Source: Drosophila miranda (lineage: Eukaryota; Arthropoda; Insecta; Diptera; Drosophilidae). Taken from it: DNA of 64,000 nt. The stretch spans positions 29,698,001 to 29,762,000 of the forward strand of contig NC_046675.1 of assembly GCF_003369915.1 (NCBI RefSeq). The letters are read 5' to 3'. A program made the position numbers and the translations under genes. Under the pieces are notes generated by a model. That model ran no database searches. It saw only the letters and a program-made list of their open reading frames with translations, and was not told the origin of the DNA. The number at the start of each line of letters is the position of its first letter. Position 1 is the stretch's first letter. Shown piece by piece: positions 53,639-64,000 of the stretch.

Positions 53639-56600
53639 GTAAGAGGATGAGTAATTTGTTTAAAAAAAAACAACAACAAACACAAAAAACATTACATTTT
53701 TTTGTGGTTGAATATGTTTGCACTCGAATATTTTTGCAGATACCTCAAATTGTTGAGCTAATGATAAAAATACTTGAATGAGAGCTGAGCTGTCTCTTGT
53801 GTTGTTGTTACTACCGCTTGTTGCATGCCATCCTTTTTCTCGCTCGCTCTGGCGCTCTTTCTTTTCTTTACTCCCTCCTCTCGCTCTCATCTGCCGTCTG
53901 CCCTGTCTGTCAGTCATTATGTCTTTCGCTGCGTTTTGGCATGCCGTTTTAGAGAAGGGTATGATGTGCGGCACTAGCATTATGAAGGGTACGTATTCAC
54001 GAAAGCTAACTGTTTCATATAGAGATTCCCAAGTCGAAACAAAAAAGTGACCACCTCCTCTAAGGGTATCAAATGATTCGATCCTCTGGTGTCGTCACCC
54101 TTCTCATTTTCTTATAGTCGCTGGCTGCTGATGTTGTTTTCTTCTTCTTCGCCGCCGCTGTTTTTTTTTTTTCGGTTTCTTTGCGTTTGTTTGTTATACC
54201 GGTTTGGATCATCATCAGTGTCTCTCTCTCTCCCTCTGCCGCTGCAGGTAGTTGTTGTGCACATCGTGTACTTTTAGATTTTCCTTCGGTTTTGCGCTTC
54301 TGTGCGTTTGCGTTTCCGTCTGCTCTTTTTCACATTGTGATCTTCTTCTATTTCCCTGCTCCCCCCCTCTTGTTTCTTAATTATGTTTTATTTGTCTTCT
54401 GGGGGATCATAAAATCAGATGAGGTTCTTTCGCATTAAAAGTTCATTTTCGTTGGACAGCAAATTTATTGTTTCTTCTTAAAAATAATTTGCATTTTATT
54501 TTTTTTGCATAAAAGGCTGTTCAACTTTTGTTGATGGCTTTTACTCTGAGATCATTGGAGAAGGGTTCCAAATTTAATTTTAGAAAGGTTTTAAGGAATA
54601 ATCTATGATTAATTTGCACTTAATCATGTAATTAACAAAGAAACAAAGAAGATGAATGAATCAAATAGTTTCCGTAATTGCAAACAAAGCGTATAAGAAA
54701 CGGTATAGACTCTTCTAAGAACCGCTTTTCCAGCTCTAAAAAGGTACCTCATTTCGTTTTGTTGTTGAACTTCTAATGTTTCTCTAAACATCGATTATAC
54801 CCTGATGTATAAATATCATATCGAGACGCATTAACGGAAATTGCAATGGCCAAGATATGTCTAATGATGAAATTAATATTGTTGCTCATCGACCGCCGGC
54901 TTATTTACACAAAAAAAAAAAATACACACACATATGGAAGACCACTTTACCGACTTCCTCATGGCCAGAATCCGCGACGATGTGTATATTCAATACGATA
55001 ACAATAACAAAACTCTGCAAATCGAAGAAATAATTCATTTTGCGTTTAGATAAATAAACATTTTCTGCTGCTCCCAAGGCGATAACCCCAGGGGGGGGGA
55101 GAGTGCCAAAGGAAGAGATGGGGCGAGGCCCAGCCATAAATTCTTCAAGAAAAATTCTGCACTAATTAAAACCAGAAACAAATTACACATCGAAAACGAA
55201 CAGAAGGAAAGAGAAAAAAAAGAAAAATGAAAAGTAACAGAACTACAGGAATTTTGCGTAAGCACGCACACACACACACAAGGGAGAGGGAGCAAGGGAG
55301 ATGCACCCGGTTTAAGATCGAAAAAAAGTTACAAAATTCTTCTTTTTCTTCTTAGAAAACATTAAGTAATTCCCAGTACTGGGATACACCTTAGTCACAA
55401 TATCAATTCTTTTTGTGTTTCTTTGTTGTTCTTTTTCTTTTTTTTTGTTGGAGGCGTGTGAATTTGCTTCGATTTTGATGTCTGTTTCAGTTTCTTTTCT
55501 TTGCTTTGCTCATTTCGGGGCGTGCAAACACACGCAAACACAATCCATACCCCCCAATTAGTATTGTTGTTTATTCCCTCTATTGGCTTGCGGCAAATAA
55601 GGCAGCTCTCTATTAGCTTTTGGTCTTTGTCTGCCCTGCCCCCCACCCCACCCCCCCCCCCTCCCCTCCCTCTGCCTTCTGCCATTTCTGTGTGATCTAC
55701 TGTTTAGAATGGATATTCTTCTTCCAATTATATTTCGCGTTTTATTTGTTTTATCGGCTTTTTCGCACACACTTGTACTTGTACTCGGGAGAGCTATTTT
55801 TGGCTTTGCCTTTCCTTTACTTTCCGCTTTGTTCTTTTTTTTCGTATTTCTGTTTTTCGTCATCGCCCACACGTGTTACCGCCGAGATTGTTGCATTTGT
55901 TGCGGTTTATTCGAATGAGATTTTCCCGTTTCTTTGTGCGTAATTACGTGAATGAGTTCTCACACAAATTTGCGCATTTCCAGTCCCCCCACACTCCCCC
56001 CTCTCTCTTCTCTGATTTGTTGAGAAGAAACCTCAAAAGGTTTTAAAAATCTACAAAATTAAGCAAAAATTACAGCTTTTAATCGGTTTTCTTTTCATTA
56101 AAAAAAAGTCTCACTTTTTTTAAGGGTGACTCACGGCTCTAAATAAAAAAATTAAACAAAAAATTCCCCAGAATACGTAAGCGAAAGACCCAGTTTCTTG
56201 AGCATTCGTCAATCTTCATCATCTTTGCATTTGGGTGTGGGGGAAACAATAAAAAACAGCGACAGGCAGAGAGAGAGAGAGAGAGAGTCTTTTGGGGGAT
56301 AGGTGAAAAACACATGGCCAGGAGACTGGGATGAGGAGTAGGAGTACGAATAGAGCATGATGAGGATGAAGATGACTTGCGCGCATTGCCTGACTGACTG
56401 ACGTACGTACGGGGTCCCCCACTCTTGGGGGCACAACATGTGTGCTGCCTCACGAAAAGTACTTTTTTTTTTTTTGGCGCGAGTCCAAGAACAAAACAAA
56501 AGCAAAGCATGCGAAATAAAGCAAATCAAAATTATACGAAATATATAGGAAAAGATGCAAAGAAAATAAAGATTAAACCAGAAACTCCAAAGACAAAAAA

Positions 56601-57288
56601 AGGAAAAATAAATGTAATTGTAAAGTAGATCATTTAGAGGGAACATCTCCACGAAAGGATGAGAAAAAAGACTAAAAGATCACCAATAAAAAGCTGGAGA
56701 AAAATCTAAAGAAAAGGCTCTCCCCAATTGAACCAAAAAATAAATGCTAAATCTGCAAAATATTCGTTGAATTTTTGTCGTATTGCTAGACAAAAGAAAT
56801 TTTTTTGCTGAGTCAAAAGTGCAGGCAGAATAAAAGAAGCTTTTCGCTGAAGAAAAATCTCTCTTTTCGAGCGGTCGCTTTCCCAAGAGTTAACTTAACT
56901 AGTTCTCGTGTTTTCTTTCGCGTGTGTTTTCCATTTTCTTTGCTGTTTTGTTTTGGGGGCCAGCGACATTGCGGAGCGAATAAACAATGGTGGGGGGTGG
57001 GGTATGGGTATGGCAAGCGCTTTTCCGCTTTTCCAGCGTTTACTGCTCAGCTATGCCTGGCACGTTGCCGTCCGCTCAAATTGCCACGAAAGGTGAGAAA
57101 TTTTGAGGGAAAACGAACGAACACCGAACCCCCAATCCCCCACCCACAACTTGAGATTGCTTCAGTTTCTCTCAGACACAAGAAAAAACCCAATTTTTTC
57201 TTCTTCGTTTTTTTTGGGGTGGGGTGTCGTCATTTTCCGGCGTAGGAAAACTGAAACGGAAACTGAGATGTGAAAGCTGCGTGCGTTT

Positions 57289-57314
57289 GGTGGGGTGGGG
57301 TGGGGTGGGGTGGG
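57289..57314 (+). repeat. (TGGGG)n tract, G-quadruplex-capable
   Basis: Five consecutive G3-G4 runs separated by single T on the plus strand. Sequence alone satisfies the usual G-quadruplex pattern. Confidence 0.85.
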
Positions 57315-59760
57315 TTGCTGGTTTCTTAATGAATTGGCCATGTCGAAAACAAGTTAACTTAATGGCCGACTGCCTAACGACCGACTGATTTGCATGGCAT
57401 TTTTCCACCTCGGAATTTTCAATAAAATTGGCAAATTTTTAACGCTTGTATATAGAATATTTAAAACCTTAAAAAAAAAGAAACTTAAGCATAAAAAAAA
57501 TGTTTAATTAATAATAAAAAGCGTAAGAAACTTTTGGGAAAACTCAAATTTTAAGAGATATTTATTAGTTTAAATTCATATGAAAGGTGATACATTTTTG
57601 CATTAGTCCTTAAATTTTTGTTGCATATTTGCACAGTAGAAGCCGCTTACAAATTTTGAAATTTTAAATTTTTAAATTCTTTATAATTATTTGATAATTT
57701 TTAATAATAGTTTGTGTCTCCTGCTATGTTGTTATTGGATAATCAACCAGTCGATGCCGCTTGAAAATTCTGAAAGGTACCAAAAAGCGTTTTTAGAATT
57801 TTTAAAAAATTCTATATAATAATTTAATAATTTTTAATAATAATTTTTGTCTCCTGCTAAGTAAAAAAATCACTGTAGCACACTGTTATAGGTCCCTATC
57901 TGATTTCACAATTAATTTTGATAGTCTCCAAATAGAGAAAATGCCAGAAAAAAAGTGAATGGCCTTTTTCTTGGTGCCTTTATTTTCTGACATTCAATGG
58001 ACTTCTACACTTGAAAAATCAAACAAGTCCTGGCTTTTCTCTAACACAACAACAACAACAACAATCGGTAGAAGTGCACCTGCCACCTGCCACATGTCGA
58101 TACAGAAAGAACTGAACTGACAAAAGATACAAATATAATACCCAAATCGAAAGCAAAAAAAAGAACTATCGATGCAGAGTTGTTCTTCACTCAAGCGAAT
58201 TGACATTTTGCTTAAAGGTAGAATATATTTGTGAAAAATATATGTGCAAGAAAAAAAAGAAGATGTATTTATATGTTTGTTTGCATTCTCTCTCGCCCCC
58301 CCCCTTTCGGCACCTTGCTGGCAAAATGTCGAAGAAATGTTGCCACACACGAGAGAAATATATATATTTGAAAGCTACTGCATTTTAACACATGATTTCA
58401 TATGCAAATATGAACAATGCAAAAGAATAGAACGGGAAGAAGCAGTGGGGATGGAGGGGGGAGGTCCGGGAAAGAGACGAAAATTTATGTGAAATCACAA
58501 AATTTATGGCATTATGACTGGCTGAGAGAGCAAGAGAGATGGCAACTCCAGCAGCAGATAACAGAAGAGGCAGGAGAGCGAGTGAGGGAGGGGGAGAGAG
58601 GGAGAAGAAAGTTGCCAAGAAGTTGAGGCTGCCCTGCCCTGCCCTGCCGGCCTGCTGGGCGGGCTTTGCATTACCGTTTCTTTTTCGGGTGAGCTACCCT
58701 GTACTTTTGGATTTGAAAAGGGTAGATTTTTTGAAAAAGAAAGCAGCTCTTGCGGGAGAATTTTGGGAGGAAGTTCAAAGCTCTTTTTAATCGATAAATA
58801 TAAATATTAACGTTAAATATTATAGTATTTGAAAAACCCTCACCATCCAGATATTGCATGGGAAAAAAATTCCATACAAATTTTTGTTCGATTCGAATCT
58901 CTTTTCTCATATTCTACAGCTCTGTTTCGGTCCCCAGAATCAAGTCCAAAAATACACAGTATTACAGAAAAAATAAATATAATAGTTTAAAAAAATATAA
59001 TAATTAAAAAAATAAATATAATAATTACAAAATAAATAGAATAATTAACAACACAAAATATAATAATTAAAAAATAAATATAATAATTAACAAAAAATTA
59101 TAATTAAAAAACATATAATAATTTTAAAAAAATATAATAATTAAAAAAAAATATAATAATTAAAAAAAAATAGAATATTAAAAAAAAAATAATAATAAAA
59201 TGAATATAATAATTATAAAAATATATTTTTATTAAATGGTTTTTTATTACTATTATTATTATTATTTTATTTTTTTCATTTAGTAAAGGCTTTGTATTTG
59301 ATTATAAAATAATAATACAATTTGTTTGTTACTTAAAAAAAAAAAATAAAAATGCGTGCTATCAAGGTCGAAGGGAATTTGGAGACGATATTATTTGGTT
59401 CAAGGGTAGAGGTCCTCTTAGGGCCTCATCCTGTTGGGATTAGAGGTATGCATTTATTTATATTTTATTTATTTATTAAAAGAAGTATTTTTATTTTTTG
59501 GGCATACTTTTTTTTTGTATCCCAGTGGGTATCTTTAAGTCGTCATGACTGCCCATCTCTCCTGTTATTTGTTTCTTGTCTTGAGTTCATTTTCGTCTTC
59601 TCTGCCTCTCTCTCTCCCCCTGTCTCCCTCCCTCTCTCGCTCACTCGTTTTTCACTTACTTTAGTTGTTTGCCAAAGTTATACAATTTTTGTGTGTGTGT
59701 GTGTGTGTATGTATGTGTCTGTACTTTTTGGCACGTGACAATAAATTTTTGTTTGTTGCA

Positions 59761-59763
<3 letters not shown>

Positions 59764-59791
<28 letters not shown>
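59764..59791 (+). repeat. Poly(C), 28 nt
   Basis: Uninterrupted run of 28 C following GCAGGG. Unusually long for a fly genome; the exact length could be an assembly or sequencing estimate. Confidence 0.85.
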
Positions 59792-60894
59792 GCGCATAAG
59801 TGTGTCATAAATGTCATAGTTAATATTTGCTGCTCTGTAAATTTTCTGCTGCTACTTTTCTTCTCAGAGACTTCTTTATTTATTTTTTTTTTTTTGGCAA
59901 CATATGGGATTGGGGCTTGGGGTTGGGGGCTTACTACGATTGGTATCCGCTGTGTGTTCTGTCAACCTTGACCTGCTAAAAAACAAAAGCAATGAGCCAG
60001 AGAGAGAGAGAGAGATACAGAGAAATTGCAAAGCGAGCAAATTTATGGGATTTTTGTGGCTCAAAAGTCACAGATTCAATGCATGACGTCTCTCTGTCTC
60101 TCTGCCTCTCGATCCATAACCAATAATAACCGCAAAAAGATACATGAGATACCAGTACACTCGTATTCGTATTTTTAATTAGAGATTGAGACCCAGAAAG
60201 GGACAGAGAGAGAGGAGGGGAAAGGGTTTCAATTAGAGATTGATACGCCTAAGGGAAAAAGAGAAGGAAAAACGTCAATGTAAGAGCGAGAGACACAAAA
60301 ACTGGAATGGAAATCTCATGAGGGGGAAACGGCTTAGAAGTCGGTCATGGATCATGCCTTATCAATCATTAATTAATGACACACCCTATATGGATGTAGG
60401 GCTGCCCTGACTTTAAAATGTCTGGGTTTTGAGCCATAAAAACTTGTACGGAAAAGCCATAGTTAACCCTGGAAACAAAACACCTTTAAATAATCTTATT
60501 TGTATTTTTTTTTTACGTTTTGCTTGAATGAAAACCACAAAAGCTAAAATTCAATCGACATATTGCTTATGGGGAAAAAGTGCTGTGCTTGAGGAACCTT
60601 GAACCAAAAACTAGAACTAGAATGAAAGATGAGCAGAGCAGAGCGGAGCAGAAAGGAGAGGAAGTGGGATGCAGGGTAGAGTGTGGAGGGTGGAGTGGCA
60701 GTAATGCACATTAATCTCTCACCTGCTACCAACAACACAAAAACCAGCTAAAAGGAGGGAAAGAGAGAGAGAGAGGGAGAGCTAGAAATATGATTGAAGA
60801 GTATAGAGATGCTTACGGCAAGTAGGTTTTGGGTTAAACGAAGCATTTGATACCCTAAGGATAACCCTAAGCAAGGATTAATTTTGGGAGGCAT

Positions 60895-61110
60895 TAAATT
60901 TATAATAAATAAATAAGAAATAAATAAAAAAAAATAAAAATAAATAAATAAGAAATAAAGAAAAAATAAATAAAATAAATAAAAAATAATAAATTATATA
61001 TAAATAATAAATTATATATAAATAATAAATAAATAAATAAATAAATAATAAATAAATAATAAATAAGTAATAAATAAATAATAAATAAAAAAATAAAATA
61101 TAATATTTGC
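60895..61110 (+). repeat. (AAAT)n / TAAATAAA-rich array
   Basis: About 215 nt built almost entirely of TAAATAAATAA-type units with short variants. Its translation to long Tyr/Ile/Leu runs on the minus strand is an artefact. Confidence 0.9.
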
Positions 61111-61172
61111 ATATCGAGTTAAAAAAAAAGAAATATCTATAGTGAAAATAACAGAAATATATATGCTAGGAG

Positions 61173-61235
61173 GCAAGTACCTTGTACTCCAACGCCGGCT
61201 CACTCGCTTCCCTTGTACTCCAACCCCAGCTTACT
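61173..61235 (+). repeat. Two-copy 30-bp direct repeat
   Basis: CCTTGTACTCCAAC followed by CTTACTCGCTTC-like sequence occurs twice back to back, with a few differences. It is a GC-richer island in AT-rich surroundings. Confidence 0.8.
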
Positions 61236-62018
61236 CGCTTCGTTGGCGCCGATATGAGTCAAATATCTAACGACGACGACGATACAAAACTTTTTTATAT
61301 AATAATTTATAAGGGTCATATATGATATTAAAATTATTTGAGATCTTTTGACCAAAAACTAAAATTCTATAAAGAATTTGAATTAAATATTTAATATTTT
61401 GTTGCACTATTTATTCCAGTCTCAAATTTCTATTACATTTAAAAAATTTTTTTTAAACATTTTTTTGTTTTAAATTTTTTTTTTATTTTTATTATTATTT
61501 TTTATTTTTATTAATTTTTTTTATTTTTATTATTATTTTTTATTTTTTTTTATTTTTATTATTTTTTTTATATTTTTTTTTATTTATTTTATATTTTTTT
61601 TTATAATTTTTTTTTAAATTTTTTTTATATATATTTTTTATTTGTTTTTATATATTTTTTTAAATTTTTATATATTTTTTGTTAATTTTAATATATATTT
61701 TTAAACTTTTTTGAAATATCTCAAAAAATAAATAAATCCGTGCCAGACATCTTCCTGTAATCGTGATACCCCGCTCTGCCCAGGGTGCAAAAATCGTATA
61801 ATAATGAAAGAAACTGTAAATATTGTTCACCTTGTAAGAGAGAGGGAGAGCGAGAGAGAAAACGTGTAGCACTTGTATAAAAATTCGCAAAAATACGAAA
61901 AAAAAGCTGAAATCAAATGTTGATTATTGTACGGCGTTCGATTGTACTCCAGTGGTTCTTGTTGTTGTTCTTGTTGTTGTTCTTGTTTTTCTTGTTGCTG
62001 TTACTTTCGCGATTGCTG

Positions 62019-62045
62019 TTGTTGTTGTTGTTGTTGTTGTTGTGG
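62019..62045 (+). repeat. (GTT)n microsatellite
   Basis: Nine TTG units passing into GTGGTGGTG, within a longer TTGTT-rich stretch from 61955. Confidence 0.9.
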
Positions 62046-63504
62046 TGGTGGTGTGTTCTCCTGTTGCTTTAGTTTTGTTGTTGTTTTATTTTTTGATTGC
62101 AGTTAGTTTTTGTACACCCCTTGCTCTCCAGCTTCTCTCCTCTCCCCTCCTCTGCTACGGTTACAGCTCCTCTCCTTCCTTTGTCCGCCTCCTCTTCTGT
62201 ACATTTACTCTTCTTGTGGCTGTGCGTTTTTGTTGTTGTGGCCTGTTGGATTTTTATTGTTGGTTTTTGGGGCTTGTTGCTGCTGCTTTTGCTGCTCTTG
62301 GCCTAAAGTTGATTGCATGACATTGTTCTTATGCTGCTAAAGCGATGCCTCTGCTGTGCCTCTGCTCCACCTCTGCTCTTCCTCCGCTCTGCTGGTTCTG
62401 TGCTCTGCTGGTCCTCTGCCCCGCTCTTCCACTGCTCTGCTCCTCCTCTGCTCTTCCTCTGCCCTCCCTCTACTCTGCTCTCCTTTGTGTGTGTTTTAGT
62501 GGATTGTTTATATTTATTTTGTTGTAGTTTTTCCCCAGTTATTTTCAAAATAAAAAGGCACCTTCATAGCCTCGTTCCACCTCATTCAATCTCCCTCTCT
62601 CTCGATATTTGGCATTTGCAATATTATTGAACGACAGGGCCAGAGTTGCCGGCTGCAACGAAGCTGGAGATACTCTTCGAAGTGCAATCCTTCTTATGTG
62701 ATCTATGGATTTTTAAATATTTTAGATATTTTTTCTGTTTTAACTAAAATACGATAAAAAAACTACTGATTCTTTTCTGATGTTTTCTGCTTTCTTTCTG
62801 CCTTTTCTGCTTTGTAGAAAACCTGGTAATACCCTCTCTGGAGAGCATGGAAAACCACTAGAGTCTGACAGGACTCCCCCCTGCTCACACTGCCCCTCCC
62901 CTCTCCCCACCCCTCTTTTTCGTTGTTCAAACTTTGATTTCTATTTCGTTTGTTGTGCAGTGTTTTGATTTTTATTGTATTTTTTTCTTTTTTTTTTTGG
63001 CTGGTTGGAAAAACACTTGAAGTGCATTTCCCATTCTCCGCATTTTTCGTGTTGCAATTGATGAATGCCCGAGTAATAAACTAGAAAAACTGCCCATTTT
63101 TCTGAAAAGCGTCGAAGAGTACTCAAAAGGAAAACTAGAGGGAATTTTCTGTGTAATTTTTTTGGAGCGGGAACGCTCCCATGGGGATGGTACTCTCTGT
63201 GGCGTGGGGGCCGCTGAGGTGATGATTTAGACAAATAGCTTTTCGGGCGAGAGTGCGTTAAAAATAGTCGAAATATTGAAAATGTAGAACATGCAAGATT
63301 TTTGGGGCCAAGCGGCCCCAAAAGTAATTACGGGAAATGATGTTTGGCCCCCGCCCCCGCCCAAAAAAAAAAATACCCATCAATCGGAGGGGCGGGCAGG
63401 GAGGACAGGATTTTATTTAAGGGATTAAAGAATACAAAATAAATGTTTTATATATTTTAGAAATTAGGAAAAGAAAATTATAGTTTTAAAAAATAAATAT
63501 TTTT

Positions 63505-63755
63505 ATTTCTATAGGAAAAATGTCTCTTAATGGAATGATTCTTATTATTTCTATAGCAAAAATGTCTCTTAATGGAATAATTATTATTATTTCTATGGGA
63601 AAAATGTCTCTTAATGGAATTAATTAAATAATTAATTAATAATTTTTTTTTTCTATAGGAAAAATGTCTCCTAATGGAACAATTATTGTTTTTTCTATAG
63701 AAAAAAATGTCTCTTAATGGAATAATTCTTATTATTTCTATAGGGAAAAAATCGC
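63505..63755 (+). repeat. Six-copy minisatellite
   Basis: The unit TTTCTATAGGAAAAATGTCT followed by CTTAATGGAATAATT occurs six times near 63507, 63549, 63588, 63651, 63696 and 63735, at spacings of about 40-63 nt. The core is well kept while the AT-rich spacer varies in length. Confidence 0.9.
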
Positions 63756-64000
63756 CTAATTGTTTCGTTTATCAGAAATCAGCAAACAACAAATTGTATT
63801 ATTATTTTATAATCAAATCTAAAGCATTTACTAATTAAAAAATAAATAAATAAAAAAAAGAATATCTTGAGGAAAAATAAATATTTGTTAATATATTTCC
63901 ATCTTCCTCCTATATTGGCATTATCCCTGTCTCTCTCTCTCCCTCCTTCTTGCTTTATTCCCCTCTCTATTGTCATTATCCCTCTCTTGCTTCCTCTCTC

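Larger units (their letters stand above)
53639..64000 (+). other. Long low-complexity presumptive intron
   Basis: Ten kilobases with no ORF of protein-like composition on either strand. It contains many simple repeats: (CT)n/(GA)n near 53508, 56265, 60000 and 60760; a G-rich run at 57289-57314; AT-rich arrays at 58960-59330, 60895-61110 and 61430-61720; 28 consecutive C at 59764; (TTG)n at 62019-62045; a CTCTGC-rich tract at 62340-62480; and a minisatellite at 63505-63755. Taken as the first intron of the gene starting near 53 kb, by inference. Confidence 0.45.

Noticed and set aside
53360-53990. Several ORFs of 60-106 codons near the 53-kb exon
   Set aside because: Low-complexity Ser/Lys/Leu frames on both strands without conserved character.
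60900-61203. Tyr/Ile/Leu-rich minus ORFs that look membrane-like
   Set aside because: Direct translation of a TAAATAAA array; not a protein.
62303-62630. Cys/Leu/Pro-rich ORFs on both strands
   Set aside because: Produced by the CTCTGC-type pyrimidine repeat.
63505-63755. CRISPR-like array
   Set aside because: Repeats with AT spacers of related sequence in an animal genome; it is a minisatellite.
1-64000. Search for rRNA or tRNA genes and for retroviral-type coding remnants
   Set aside because: No intact cloverleaf, rRNA core, or reverse transcriptase/integrase-like sequence was seen on either strand.

Overview
The window is ordinary gene-dense insect euchromatin, almost certainly from a Drosophila species outside the melanogaster subgroup. 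The reasons are short (about 50-120 nt) GT-AG introns, CAG/CAA-rich coding repeats, DRE (TATCGATA) and Motif 1/M1BP-type promoter sites, and recognisable fly orthologues: tango, Kcmf1, Iruka, Prosbeta3, XNP, MED28, Vps33B. The first half (1-28 kb) reads like the tango neighbourhood of D. melanogaster 85C. The second half (31-51 kb) brings together genes that, as far as I recall, lie elsewhere in D. melanogaster (XNP, Rcc1/Bj1, the MED28-Vps33B group), which fits arm-scale reshuffling.

Layout: tango C-terminal part (+), HMCES/SRAP (-), a doubtful small ORF (-), Kcmf1 (+, with a U12-type AT-AC intron), an unrecognised 424-aa protein (-), Iruka RING E3 (-), Prosbeta3 (+) tail-to-tail with MYG1 (-), a 6 kb gene-free repeat-rich stretch (15.2-21.5 kb), an SLC2-like sugar transporter (+) hosting a nested CAP/antigen-5 gene (-) in its longest intron, a WDR45B-type WD40 protein (-), a ZAD/C2H2 zinc-finger protein (+), Nfrkb (-) and XNP/ATRX (+) head-to-head, an RCC1 homologue (+), a TIR-bearing noncoding repeat, MED28 (-) and a neugrin-like gene (+) head-to-head, Vps33B (-), another dispersed repeat copy, and finally (53.0-64 kb) an apparent first exon followed by a long low-complexity intron.

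The genes share no pathway. Loose themes are chromatin (Nfrkb of INO80, XNP, RCC1), protein turnover (Kcmf1, Iruka, Prosbeta3), autophagy/endolysosome (WDR45B-like, Vps33B) and mitochondria (MYG1, neugrin-like). Exon structures were built by hand from splice signals and reading-frame continuity. All listed junctions keep frame, and family alignment recalled from memory supports most of them.

No new multi-gene system is visible. The observations most worth following are: two tandem, in-phase U12 AT-AC donor sites in Kcmf1; an 18-nt motif shared exactly by two gene-upstream regions, once as half of a perfect inverted repeat; candidate SUMO-interacting motifs and degenerate repeats in the XNP N-terminus; a truncated-tail RCC1 homologue possibly out of place; and a dispersed repeat family with four recognisable copies, one sitting inside a bidirectional promoter.
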